Origin: Xestospongia muta
Lineage: Eukaryota > Porifera > Demospongiae > Haplosclerida > Petrosiidae
Length of the DNA: 64,000 bases
Assembly (NCBI GenBank): GCA_963693285.1
Contig: OY848923.1
Location: forward strand, 8,146,451-8,210,450
Reading direction: 5' to 3'
Below the pieces are notes generated by a model. It was given only the letters and a program-made list of their open reading frames with translations. It was not told where the DNA came from and did no database searches. Made by a program: the position numbers and the translations under genes. Every line of letters starts with the position of its first letter. The stretch's first letter is position 1. Positions 1-21,625 of the stretch are shown here, piece after piece.

Positions 1-165
1 TTGTACGTATTATGTGTCTATTCTACATATTCTGTGTCCATTCTACATATTGTGTGTCCATTCTACATATTATATATCCATTCTACATATTATGTGTCCA
101 TTCTACATATAATGTCCATTCTATATATTATATATCCATTCTTTATTATGCATTTATCCATTTTC
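1..165. repeat. tandem repeat in intron
   Basis: About eight imperfect copies of a roughly 20-base unit resembling 'ccattctacatattatgtgt'. It lies in the intron before the first visible exon of the transporter gene. The open frames through it arise from the repeat and are not coding. Confidence 0.8.
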
Positions 166-171
166 TTTCAG

Positions 172-1834
<1,663 letters not shown>

Positions 1835-2108
1835 TGTAATGTGATTTTAATAGTCATTAATATAAACCAAGCTAATTCAGTATCTTATACCACAAGGCAC
1901 TTATAAAAGTCATTGTAAGCAGATGCTTAGAAATTTTGTTAGAGTCTGAAAAATGACTAAAGAGACTCATTAATTTACATGTACATGTACTAGAAAACAA
2001 AGAGGACTCTTGTGATTTTAAAAACATTAATGGAACATTTAAGAGCGGTGATATACAATATAGCAATGTGCATTGCACATATTATAATTGTATTTGTAGA
2101 TCCTATAT

Positions 2109-2241
2109 TGTGTCATAATGATGTAATGATCTAGTGGACATAATATGGGTGTGGTGTATTACTGTACAATATAGTTGTGTCATAATGATGTAATGGTTTA
2201 GTGGACATAATATGGGTGTGGTGTATTACTGTACAATATAG
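2109..2241. repeat. 66-base direct repeat, two tandem copies
   Basis: Copies at 2109-2174 and 2175-2241, sharing 'agtggacataatatgggtg' and ending 'tactgtacaatatag'. A third copy sits at 4552-4612 in the same orientation, and a weak partial copy near 12768-12805. The copies at 2.1-2.2 kb and 4.6 kb bracket the RNA gene and the DNAI3 fragment. Confidence 0.85.
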
Positions 2242-2806
2242 TTGTGTCATAATATGCTAAATAATATTGATGATTTTATTAATGAGGAATACACTTTCAT
2301 AGAAATATAGTCCTTTTATAAACAATAAATAATTATTTTTATTATAATAAATAAATTCACTAGTAAGATCACCACAGTTTGTACCAGTGTTTTAACACAT
2401 TCAGTGGTAGTGTCATAAACTTATTATTCATGGTCAAGATATTGAAGATCACAAAGCATCCATAAAAGTTAGATGATATATAGAGTGTGTCTTTTTGAAC
2501 CATTATGAAAGTGATAGCATATCATATGATCTAATATAAATATACAATTAACTATGTGTGACTTAAAAGAATTTTAACTTAATGTTTATAAGATTGTTTC
2601 TTTTGTTGTGGTGCCTATAAAATTAAACAATGATAAAAATGAATCTAATTATTAGTAGTGTTGTTCTAGTTTGCTTAAAACATAACTTTAGTTTTAATTA
2701 TTAATTTTTAAGTCTTTTTAGTTCAACCGATACCAGTAATCATATTCATAGCAATCGTTAATGAGATTCATAAGCGCACACTGTCGTGCCCCACAAGAGC
2801 ATGAAG

Positions 2807-2834
2807 ACAAAATCGTAAGTACATATAAAAAGAA
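2807..2834 (+). promoter_or_regulatory. Pol III type-3 style promoter (PSE-like element and TATA)
   Basis: The element ACAAAATCGT (2807-2816) followed by N-AGTA is found identically upstream of the U6 gene (22446-22455, minus strand). A TATA-like CATATAAAA follows at 2822-2830. In both genes CTTGGTTG starts exactly 39 bases after the element begins, and its last G is the inferred start. Identical spacing in two unrelated transcripts argues for a real proximal sequence element. Confidence 0.75.
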
Positions 2835-2852
2835 ACCAAAACAGTCTTGGTT

Positions 2853-3214
2853 GCCAGTGTGTTGTAGGCCAGCGTCTGCAATGCATCATGACCTCTGAGA
2901 TGGTTACCAGCATACTCTTCGGAGTATCCGAAAGGCGGACTAGGATACGGCTGGTAGTCTCCCTTTAAACGTGAAGAGGCTTGGTGTATTGTAGTCCCGG
3001 TTTAGTAATGACGATGATTTATTCCCGAAGCTAGAAACCCAGTACGGCTGGTTCGAAGTTAGGGCGACGTTCCAGCCAGGATTACCTCGTCTTCGGACGA
3101 GGGTTACCAAGCCAGGTGGCGGTCCTAGCTAGCAATAGCAGGGAATCCTGGAGCCTAAGTGGAAGCCTGCGTGGAATTGAGTCACGAAAGATCGTTTGGG
3201 CAACACACAAGGGT
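2853..3214 (+). ncRNA. structured Pol III-type RNA of about 360 nt, identity unassigned
   Basis: GC-rich island in AT-rich DNA with the layout of a Pol III small RNA gene: U6-like promoter, start G at 2853 and a run of ten T at 3214-3223. The ends pair: GTGTGTTG near 2857-2864 with CAACACAC at 3201-3208. Two hairpins capped by TTCG are exact (ATACTC-TTCG-GAGTAT at about 2911-2926; CCTCGTC-TTCG-GACGAGG at about 3085-3102), and TACCAGC pairs with GCTGGTA around the first. No protein frame of note. Length, terminal stem and promoter class fit the RNase P/MRP family, and GAAAGG..GACTAGG at about nt 78-92 faintly recalls its CR-I region, but I cannot find the other conserved regions. SRP RNA, 7SK, U3 and telomerase RNA signatures were not found. 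It may be a lineage-specific RNA. Confidence 0.7.
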
Positions 3215-3223
3215 TTTTTTTTT
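3214..3223 (+). terminator. Pol III oligo-T terminator
   Basis: Ten consecutive T directly after the closing strand of the terminal stem of the RNA gene. Confidence 0.75.
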
Positions 3224-3502
3224 GAAATTATAATTTTATTTAATTATAAACAAATCTAATTATCTATTTATAAATCTATTTTAAGAGTATTAAAGAATAG
3301 TCAGTAAGAATGTTCAGGAGGTGAGTCAGTTGGATCATATGAGTAACACAACTACACCTTTTTTACACCTTTTTTAAGAAAGTAAAATATTGAGTTGGCA
3401 GGTCTAAGAGCAATAAATTATTTACAAAGTGTCATATGCAGAATATGTGTCAACAATTCTAAAATATTTTCTTTCCAATAACTTGAGTAATAAATATAAT
3501 CT

Positions 3503-4130
3503 TTAAACTATTAAACTGTCTTCTTGTTGCTGTTGCTGTTTGATTCCTAGTTCTATTAAAAGAGTATCCTCTAACTTGAGATAATCATTGTATTCCTACC
3601 AAAGCAAGAGAAATGGACTCATACTTATATTTTCAGACCCAAACTCACTAATTTAGGTTTCTCTTCCCAACCACTATCTTTGCTCTCTTGAGGTGTCTCC
3701 TATAATTACTACATAATAATTATACTTCATTGACTAATATAACCTCTGTAGAAGATATTGCTTTAGCTTCATCCAGTAATTTCTTCTCTTCACTATGCAT
3801 ACGATTTCTTTCAGCAACAAATTCTAATTGCTTGACTTCTCTCTCAAAGAATGACTCCATAATGGACAACTAGAGAGAGAGAGAGAGAGAATAATCTCTA
3901 ATTTAAACACTATATCTCTACCTCATTGCTGGAGGGATGACATAGACTCCATGGCACTTCTAATATATGTAATGTACCACCACTGTCACCCACTGCTAAC
4001 ATTGATTGATGACCTCCAACAATTAAGAGCTAACACATAGAGTTAGTACAGCTTACTAGAGAGACACCATGGGATAATAGAAGTGATTGAGAGAGAGGAA
4101 ATATTTTGGGCCAATGATGGTACATGAGAC
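3503..4130 (-). CDS. DNAI3: DNAI3 (WDR63) C-terminal fragment, 5' part absent
   Basis: Five exons on the minus strand: 4057-4130, 3922-4013, 3726-3869, 3649-3699 and 3503-3595, ending in TAA. All have GT-AG borders and consistent phase; the first intron is only 43 bases. The translation follows the C-terminus of dynein axonemal intermediate chain 3: NISSLSITSIIPWCLSS, the last WD blade GGTLHILEVPWSLCHPSSNE, the coiled stretch FFEREVKQLEFV and the tail YLKLEDTLLIELGIK. DNAI3 is an inner-arm dynein chain of cilia with a WD beta-propeller. The remaining ~700 residues should lie upstream, yet 4131-4881 shows no WD-repeat exon and DOT1L begins beyond. This is therefore a truncated copy, a rearranged gene or an assembly break. 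The exons themselves carry no stops or frameshifts. Confidence 0.82.
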
Positions 4131-4881
4131 CTAGAGAATGTTTGAATACATGTAATAATAAATCTATTTATTCATTACCTACCCAAATTTTTATTGCTTG
4201 CTACTTACCCCACAAAAAGAATTTAAGTTAATCTTATTGGTGTTGATGAAACTGTCAAAAGTTTTGACATAATTGCAGGCCACAATGACGGAAAAACGGC
4301 TTAACAATTGTCTGGTCCTTCATGTACACAAATGCATAACTAATAAGTGTGATCTTGTTGAAATAGCTAAGGAATTTTTATGGTAAATGATGAGTAAAGG
4401 AAATACTTTGGTACATTTTAAATTAATGTTGGTAATACTGATTGTGATTATATCAAACATACTTTCTGCATTATAGGTACATTTGTGTCTGCATATTCAT
4501 CACATTGTTATGGTGTGAGCCCCCCAAAATATAAGTGCCTCATCCGCCTATGATGATGTAATGGTTTAGTGGACATGATATGGATGTGGTGTATTACTGT
4601 ACAATATAGCAATATTAGAAGAGGTATTTAATTTATTAATGTTAATAATTATAAAAATACACTAGGTCAATTAATTTGTTACAGCCGTATAATATGTTAT
4701 ATAATATTAATGTGCATCAAAAGAGAAGAATGAAAGAATAATATTAGTACTAATAATAGAAACAAGTGGGTAGCAAACCAAACTAAACAATGGTTGTTTA
4801 TTAGTAGCCATTGTTGTGGTTTTTAATCCATTATTGTGGTTTTTAATCCATTATTGTGGTTTCATTACTATTGTTGTGGTT
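4131..4881. other. non-coding gap between DNAI3 fragment and DOT1L
   Basis: No exon found on either strand that could extend the DNAI3 fragment. It contains a third copy of the 66-base direct repeat (4552-4612) and short tandem repeats of 'ttgtggtttttaatccatta' near 4811-4870 next to the DOT1L stop. Confidence 0.6.
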
Positions 4882-13766
<8,885 letters not shown>

Positions 13767-14186
13767 ATTATGACCAAGTGACTTAAATAAAATGTGTCCT
13801 GTAAAAAGTTTGGTAGGTGTGGTTTTGTCATAGAATGAAGTACAACAACTAACCTTTTTTATTGTCAGTGGGTGTCCACTGATCACCTTTATATCTGGTT
13901 TAGCAGGAGATTGATGTAGATCATATGTTATATCAAATTTATACCAACGAGAGAGCTTTTAAAGTTAAATAGCACTTTTCTGTACTTATAAGATAGGGCT
14001 ACTCTCCTTTAAGAGCTATAAAAGCGAACAGAACTGCAGGAAAGGCTTACCACGACGTCTTTCACTGTCTTTCTTGAACATCCAGTTAGAAAATGAATAT
14101 TCAAATTAACCGTTAATACTCTAATTAAAGAGAAGTGGTTTCCATGACAACACAATTTTCAACTTTCAAGTAAACAAGTATACAAG
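13767..14186. promoter_or_regulatory. DOT1L/CFAP144 divergent promoter region
   Basis: About 420 bases between the start codons of two divergent genes. No exon recognised. A shared promoter is inferred from geometry only. Confidence 0.5.
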
Positions 14187-14800
14187 ATGGCAGAGAGTAA
14201 AGGAAAGGAGAAAGAACCAATTAATATAGTACATCAAAATGCTATATTTTGTGAGACCATTCTCAAAGAACAACGACATCAAAAGTTGTACACCAGTTAT
14301 GGGGTAAACCCTTTTAAAAAAAGTAATCATTACCTATTCTGTTCATTGATTAACATCACTTCTCTTTACTTAGTGTATGTACTAGCTGGAAAACCTAATT
14401 CACAGCATGATTCAGCTGATGGAGACGAAGATAGTAAGTCACACTCATTTTACACATTATCCATCCATTTTACACATTTACACATCCATTTCACATATTA
14501 TGTATCCATTTAAGTATCATATGTCCATTTCTTTAGGTAATTTTTTACAAGTCTATCAAAAAGCTCAGAAAACACCAAAAGAGAAATATCAGTTACCACA
14601 AACTGAAGCACAAGAGATAGGCTGGGACATTACACCATTAGTGAGTATATAATGTATCGGATATCATCAATATTGTACTATATTAGATTGATCCACAACG
14701 TCATGACGACCGATTCTATCATCCCAAAAGAAATTCAGAAATAACAAAATTTATGGATGCATTCTGGAGACAGAAAGAACAAGAAAATTTACAACAATAA
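14187..14800 (+). CDS. CFAP144: CFAP144 (FAM183) ciliary protein
   Basis: Four exons (14187-14322, 14374-14433, 14537-14640, 14687-14800) give about 137 residues, the family's usual size. Family hallmarks are LYTSYGVNPFKK, KYQLPQTEAQEIGWDITPL and the C-terminal DPQRHDDRFYHP, matching human CFAP144/FAM183. The family is a microtubule inner protein of motile-cilia doublets. Exon 2 could instead start at 14386, a second in-frame acceptor TAG; the upstream one has the better polypyrimidine tract. The stop is 24 bases from the stop of the convergent EBP2 gene, so the two 3' UTRs must overlap the opposite coding exon. Confidence 0.9.
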
Positions 14801-14824
14801 TTACTCCTAGTTGTAATAATTAGT

Positions 14825-16377
14825 TTAATTATAATTCCTTTTTCTTTGTTTAATTTTCTGACGACTTCCTTTCCCTGGTCTCTTAGACAACTTTTTGCCT
14901 GAACCAGATTGACCACGCCCACCACCTCGACCTTTGGGACCATTGCCACGCCCAGCATTACCACCTCGACCTTTAGAACTTTTTCCACGCCCACCCATTC
15001 TTTGTGGGTTAAAATATGATGATATATCTGCACTTGATTCTGCTGTGTTCCTTTTAATGCCCCATTTCTTACTGCCATATTTTTGATCCTAAAATGTATA
15101 GATTTAACATCGAGTATAGTTTAGTTATCAGTAATAACTCCATAAAGTCAGAGTGCCATTTAAAGGGCTTGGCTTATTAAGATTTATTAAAGAGTTGGAC
15201 TTTTTATTATTTTTAAAAACCTTCATTTGTCTTCTCTTTGATTTGCTAAACAACCCTGGAGGACCTTGAGATCTTCTGTCACTTTTTTTAGACATAGCAT
15301 AAGTTGAATAGTCATCATCATCTTTTCTTCTTAAAAAGTCTGGTTTCTCTCCTCGACCTGTTACCATAACAACATTATTGCCATAACGATACACATGTCA
15401 TACTACCTTTTGTAAATTTTTTGACTGAGTCTAGTACTCTTTTCTTTTCTTGTCTTCGCTGTTCCAATACATTTTGTTGCACCTTAATTACATAGTAATT
15501 ACTAGCAATTAATAAGGGAGCATACCTTTTTACCATACTTCCGTAATTCACGCAATTTCTTTGCCTTCTCAATTGACTCCATTCTTTTTTGTTTACTTAA
15601 TAACTTCTCTCGTACCTTGAGGGATAGAAAAATGACAATGTCTCTGTTACTTATCTTACTTTTCTCATATGGTCATCAGTCTTGACCATTTCAGCAAAGT
15701 AGTCTAGAGGACGTACTGTAGGTATATCTAATTCTTGTAATTTTTCAAGTCCAATAGTAATAGCAGCTTGAGCCTGAGAAAAACTAAAAAATTGTAAACT
15801 ATAGTTGCCATGACAACGAGAAAAACTAAAAATAGTAAACTATAGTTGCCATGACAACTCTAATGTACACAACAGAGGGGGTATTCCTATCATCTACCCA
15901 ATTAGGATTGTGTTCAGATGAGGGGTATTATATACCATACTTACAAATGCATTTCTCTTTTAAAATCATTGTCAGGTTCAATAACATCATCTTCAGTGTT
16001 ATTATGTTCAGTTGACTTTAATTTTTTGCCTTTTGTTTCTACAGTTTTTACTGGAGTAGTGACATCCATTCGTTCCAACCATTGTGGATTCTTCTCATAT
16101 AACTCAGTCCGTCTCTGTCTTAAACTTAACTAATAAAGATATCTTTGCATTAAACAATATTTGTACTAGTAGTATGACATACTACGTCATTGGTATAACT
16201 CTTCTTACTAGGGACGAGAGATTGGATGAGACCTTTCTTGTAAGCATACAGATTTGCCGTCTCTATTGCATGTTGAAACTGATACATTATTAGTGAAAGT
16301 CACTACAGTAATTACATTACCTCATCATCAGCGTCCATTTCAGAGTCTGAAGAGTTGTTATCTTTTGCACTATCCAT
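14825..16377 (-). CDS. EBNA1BP2: EBP2 (EBNA1BP2) ribosome biogenesis factor
   Basis: Nucleolar protein needed for 27S pre-rRNA processing and 60S subunit assembly. About eight exons from ATG at 16377 (MDSAKDNNSSDSEMDADDE) to TAA at 14825. Core family motifs in order: NPQWLERMDVT, DNDFKREM, AQAAITIGLEKLQELDIP, VRPLDYFAEMVKTDDHM, LRKYGKKVQQNVLEQRRQEK and VKKFTKG, then a basic tail with repeated Gly-Arg-Gly blocks and KRPGKGSRQK. The EBP2 core lies in the middle of the protein; both ends are low complexity. It is tail to tail with CFAP144 and head to head with FZR1 (283 bases between start codons). Exon borders of the short N-terminal exons are approximate. Confidence 0.9.
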
Positions 16378-16660
16378 TTTGTACCACGTGGTTTAAATCA
16401 ACCACACCCAATCCTTAAATTTTGAGTTTCACGTTACCATGACGACACGTGATTGCTGTAGCAACATGGATGTCGCTAATAGCTTGTAGCGTTCGGGCAG
16501 TGGCGTCCTTTTCGTCTAGGAACAGCCAGTATTTTTGATAGATTGCTGTCAGAAACTCTAGCTATATTTCTTCTGTTATTCGTGTTACAGCCAGTGGATT
16601 GAATACGTGAGCTGATCATATTTACGCTCAATTTATTCGACGACGCTGTCCCAGGAAAGA
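16378..16660. promoter_or_regulatory. EBP2/FZR1 divergent promoter region
   Basis: 283 bases between divergent start codons, more GC-balanced than the surrounding introns and including CACGTG-like strings near 16384 and 16446. Promoter role inferred from position. Confidence 0.5.
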
Positions 16661-19271
16661 ATGGATCCCTTTTTTGCAGATCGTTTGAAATCTTCGATGC
16701 AAAAGGTACTTACAAAGTAATATACTAAACGAACACTTAACGTACAAGTATTTTGAAATAACAATTGTGCTTTTGTGTTGATTGGAAAACTATATCAGTT
16801 TTGAATTCAAATTCAAACGCCATGTTAAGTTAGCATGTGGCTCGTCAGCATTTTTATTCATAACTTTACCACAAGAATTTGTATACTTGAAATTCTACTC
16901 TAAATACTGCTCCCCTACTCAACTGGACACTCTATACAACTGTTCTTGTTGACATAACATGATAATTATCAATTCATTCACATTTTGTCTCTCATCCAGA
17001 TTTCAACCCCGAGTTCTGTTGGTAGTACCACACCTTATGGTTCTCCTTATAGCATTGGGTCACCTTTTAGTACTCCAGGGAGCTCACAGTCACGGAGTAG
17101 TTACTTTGATCGATATATTCCTAGTAGGGCATCACCCTGTGTCGCTAGAAAATGTCTCTTTGGGAGTACTAAAGTACGTTTTAATTAGATGATTAATTAA
17201 AGGAGATTACTCTCTCTTTATTTTAGAGATCAGAGTCTGTTAAAAACAAGTATGTGAATTCTGTAGACATATATTTTTTCTATAAACATGTCTAGACACA
17301 CACACATGAGACAATGTATTCCTTATCTTCCACTAACAGAGACAACAATTCAGAACCAACGAAGCCTGAATCCTTGGCTTACGAAACAGCTCTTAGAAAT
17401 GAATTACTAGGAGAAAAAATATTAGAAATACCAGTGAGTCAAGAATCCCTCAATTTATTATAATTAATGATTTAATATTAGGATTGTCAGGTTCCTAATG
17501 ATCCTGTTAATGTTTCAAGTTCTACTCTTTCAGAGAATATTTTCAGGTATTCTTCTTCTTCAAGAAGACTAGATATCACTAGTCCATACTCCATTTCTCC
17601 TGTTTCTAAAGAAACGTATGTTAAAAAATATTCACTACTGATGTTAATACATTGGGTATTTCAGTGCTAAAATGTTGGTATCTCCACGAAGAGCAACTCG
17701 AAAAGTTCCTAAGACACCTTTTAAAGTCCTTGATGCCCCTGAATTACAAGATGATTATTATCTAAATTTATTGGACTGGTCTAGCTCAAATATATTGTCT
17801 GTTGGACTAGGATCAGCAGTGTACCTCTGGAATGCCTCGACATGTCAAGTATGAGACTATTACTTTATAATGTAGTCATTATAAGAAATGTGTAGGTCTC
17901 TAAGCTGTGTGATTTAGAAGAAGAACGGAACTTAGTCACTTCAGTGTCGTGGTCTGAGAAGGGTGATCAATTAGCTATGGGTACACACAAAGGATTTATT
18001 CAAATCTGGGATGTAGTACATATGAAAAAGTTAATGACACTTAGTGGCCACACTGGGCGTGTTGGTACGTACATGTTGCTATGGTAACTAGTATCAATGT
18101 GGTGTTTAGGTTCTTTAGCTTGGTGTGATGACTTGCTTTGTTCAGGAAGCAGAGATAACACTGTTTTACAATGGGACCCACGTCTCCCTGCCTTTCCTAC
18201 AAGACGTCTTTTAGGACACGTTCAAGAAGTATGTGGTCTACGTTGGTCACCAAACCATCAACATTTAGCATCTGGAGGCAATGATAATAAAGTAAATGAA
18301 TAAACAGATTAATAAAGTGATGGATGGATGACAGCTAAATGGATGGATAGGACATGGATAATGGATTAATAATATGTTAATTTAGTTGTTTATTTGGGAT
18401 CATACCTCATCAAGTCCAGTACATTGTTTATCAGATCACAGAGCAGCTGTCAAGGCTTTAGCGTGGTCACCTCACCAAGTAAGATCTATTTATCCAGTCA
18501 AACTGTTAACTAGTTTCTCCTTTAGCATGGACTGCTAGCGTCAGGAGGTGGTACAGCTGATCGTAATATTCGATTCTGGAATGTGCTAACAGGACAATGC
18601 ATTCAACATGTGGATACTGGTTCACAAGTGTGTAACTTAGCTTGGTCTAATACATCTACCGAACTAGTCAGTACACATGGTTACTCACAGAACCAAATAA
18701 TTATATGGAGATATCCATCTTTAATACAAGTAGCAAAGTTAACTGGTCACACAACGAGAGTGCTGTATTTGGTGAGTATATTATAGGATATTTCAGGATA
18801 TTATAGGATATTTCAGAATAAGTTAGGATACTATAGGATATTTCAGAATAGTTAAGATATTATAGGATATTTCAGAATAAGTTAGGATATTATAGGATAT
18901 TTCAGAATAGTTAGGATATTATAGAATATTTCAGGATATTATAGGATATTTCAGAATAAGTTAGGACATTATAGGATATTTCAGAATAGTTAGGATATTA
19001 TAGGATATTATAGGATATTTCAGAATAATCTAGGATATTTTAGGATATGTTATATAAATTATTGTTATACTATTAGGCAATGTCACCTGATGGTCAGACT
19101 ATTGTGACAGGTGCTGGAGATGAGACCCTGAGATTTTGGAATGCTTTTGTTAAGTCAAAATCATTAAAAGTAATGGCCAATATTCTTAAGCTACTATTTC
19201 AATATTTCTTTAAATTATCCTTTATTTAGAAAGCCAATACTCCACTAGATATGGTATCTTATATACGCTGA
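16661..19271 (+). CDS. FZR1: FZR1/CDH1, APC/C co-activator
   Basis: WD40 adaptor that recruits substrates to the anaphase-promoting complex in late mitosis and G1. Twelve exons (16661-16705, 17000-17173, 17227-17249, 17340-17433, 17482-17615, 17665-17848, 17896-18064, 18110-18291, 18386-18478, 18526-18771, 19077-19169, 19230-19271) join in frame to 492 residues, the usual length. The C-box DRYIPSR is at about residue 46-52. [20 protein letters not shown] entry leads into the seven-bladed propeller ([35 protein letters not shown]), and the last two residues are the IR tail that binds the APC/C. C-box plus IR tail identify a functional co-activator, and DRYIP with the N-terminal arrangement favours FZR1 over CDC20. 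Confidence 0.95.
18772..19060. repeat. intronic minisatellite in FZR1
   Basis: About ten copies of a ~29-base unit built on 'ttataggatatttcagaat' fill the intron before the last propeller exon. There are no unique spacers, so this is not CRISPR-like. Confidence 0.9.
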
Positions 19272-19530
19272 CTATTCCATTATCTTTCTCCTTTACTACT
19301 ACTCTTGTATTATAGACTCTCATTTATTGATCTTATCTAACCACTAGTTGTAATGTTTGATAGCTCTTTTGTGCCCTCTTTCAATTTTTTGCTGTCCTCA
19401 ATTTCTCTTTATTCAATGTACATGTTTACATGTATCTTGTTATTATTGTATGTATTTACTGTTTGTATCTTTCCAATTTCTTTTCTCAGTTATTCATTAT
19501 GATTTCATTGAAAAAACCTAAAAATTCCAG

Positions 19531-19590
19531 TCTCAAATTTCCATTCCCATTCCATTGCAGTCTCAAATTTCCATTCCCATTCCATCGCAT
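19531..19590. repeat. 30-base tandem duplication over the RTCA stop
   Basis: Two copies (19531-19560, 19561-19590) differ at two bases. The second holds the last codons and stop of RTCA on the minus strand; the first lies just downstream of the stop. Confidence 0.9.
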
Positions 19591-21054
19591 TCTATGATAT
19601 GGGTCTTGTCATCCACTTTTGTAATATTAAATCTCACCTTAATAATAAAAGAGTAAACTCCTGCATGATTAACACAATTAATTACTTTTGTCATTAGCTC
19701 CACAACATGGATAGCAGTTTGAGTATGCAATGTTAATGGTCCAACTGAAACTTTAGAATGTCCTTTAGCTAATGCCATAAAAATGATTAACTAATAACCA
19801 CAAATATAATAATACTACATAATACAATAGATCTTACCTGATCCTCCATATGGTCATCTACACATCCGCCATGTTTAATAGATTGTATTATCTCATCTGC
19901 TGCTTTTTTCCCACTCTTTTCAGCTGACTCATTTTTACTGCCATTACAAGAACCCCCAAATATGCATTCAGTGGTCGTCTTGGCAACCAACCTATGAGAT
20001 GTAATATTTGATAGTCACCTGACACTCACATGATTCCTGAGCCATTCCCATATGCTTCTTGATTTTTTAAATGTATTGTTTCCATGGTAACAGACACACC
20101 ATCAGGTAAATGTCTTGATAATAATGTTTTAGCAGACATACCCATATCATGTGCAATCTAATATGCAATATAATATGTAACAAAAATATCTATTACTTTA
20201 GGAGGGAGAACTCCAGCTGTAAAGCTAGTGATGTGAACTTCATTTATATCTCCTCTGTCCATGAGAAGGATAGGATGTAATGATACCACAGGGTCTGGAA
20301 CTATTAAGACCTCTCCACGACCCTTAGGGAAAAATCCTCTACATGAAAGTATCGATTTATCTATTTTTATAAGTTCATATTTACTTTCTTTGAACAATGC
20401 AGTTAAAATGAACACCCATTCTTTCTATAAGAGGTTGGAATACCTAGTATAATTGAGGCTGCTCCTTCAATAACTCAATAATTAATTATAGTACCTTTAT
20501 TGTATAATCAATGGGCGGAGCCATATCCACATTAGTCCCGCCTCTTAATATTAAATTAGATCTTTCTTTAGCAAACAATAAACATGGAAGAGCCACTTGT
20601 AATAACAAACATATACTTCTACAGAACATGCAGGTCAACATAACCACACCCACTTAATTAACGTACCCTGCTGTCTGGGTATCTGCAGTATAGTCACCAC
20701 CCTGTATTGGTCCAGGGTCAAAGGTCACTTCTGTACTACCTATGTAATCTCCTTCTAATTTTCCACGGCAGATCTCTGCAATTAACTATGACATCATAAT
20801 GACATCACCAATCAAATGGACATATATTACCTGTATACCTGTGAGATGTTGTGGGCGGAGTCCAGGACTGCTCCGACCAGCTCTTATTTTAGAAATATGT
20901 ATTGGTTTGTTCAGCAAGCAAGCAAGAACAAAGGTATTGCGTAATATTTGACCTCCCTATATGTACAGCTAAATGTCAGGTGATAATCATGTGATCTCAC
21001 CCCTTCCATAACAGAGCCATCAACTTCAAGTTTAGTGGTAGTTGCTGCAGCCAT
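19563..21054 (-). CDS. RTCA: RTCA, RNA 3'-terminal phosphate cyclase
   Basis: ATP-dependent enzyme converting RNA 3'-phosphates to 2',3'-cyclic phosphates. Starts at ATG 21054 ([18 protein letters not shown]) and ends at 19563. Family signatures are [81 protein letters not shown] and HTQTAIH. The last holds the histidine that, in the family, carries the adenylate intermediate. The C-terminus [11 protein letters not shown] resembles human RTCA rather than RCL1. About eight exons. It is divergent from SMIM7 with only 53 bases between the start codons, and convergent with FZR1. Confidence 0.92.
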
Positions 21055-21107
21055 CTCTTTTGTGGGTGTGGCTCATAAAATAATTGAATTGGGCGTGGTT
21101 GTATGAC
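21055..21107. promoter_or_regulatory. RTCA/SMIM7 compact bidirectional promoter
   Basis: Only 53 bases separate the two divergent start codons. The stretch contains GGGTGTGGC and GGGCGTGG, CACCC/GC-box-like strings in opposite contexts. Transcription of one gene probably starts within the other's 5' UTR or first exon. Confidence 0.6.
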
Positions 21108-21498
<391 letters not shown>

Positions 21499-21625
21499 CT
21501 GTTCTCTGGTTCTACACATCAATCTTAGAATATATTCCAACATATATATTGACATATATTGTTACTAAAAGGAAAATTTGCTAAAATGAATGAAATATAA
21601 TTGTATTTTAATTTATGATCTGTTA

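Larger units (their letters stand above)
1835..2852. other. intergenic region with direct repeats
   Basis: No gene seen. It holds the probable 3' UTR of MFSD14, with AATAAA-like signals near 2321-2350, and two adjacent copies of a 66-base repeat described separately. The last 50 bases are the promoter of the RNA gene that follows. Confidence 0.6.

Noticed and set aside
2853..3214. Identity as SRP RNA, 7SK, U3, telomerase RNA or 5S/tRNA-derived SINE
   Set aside because: No GGAA/AGCA domain-IV motif of SRP, no 7SK 5' hairpin, no U3 boxes, no CUAACCC-type template, no convincing A/B boxes, no poly-A tail or target-site duplication.
4150..4300. Possible upstream DNAI3 exon with a KIWV-type WD string on the minus strand
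   Set aside because: In-frame stop just upstream and no phase match to the exon at 4130.
18772..19060. CRISPR-like array
   Set aside because: Repeats are contiguous without unique spacers, in a eukaryotic intron; an ordinary minisatellite.
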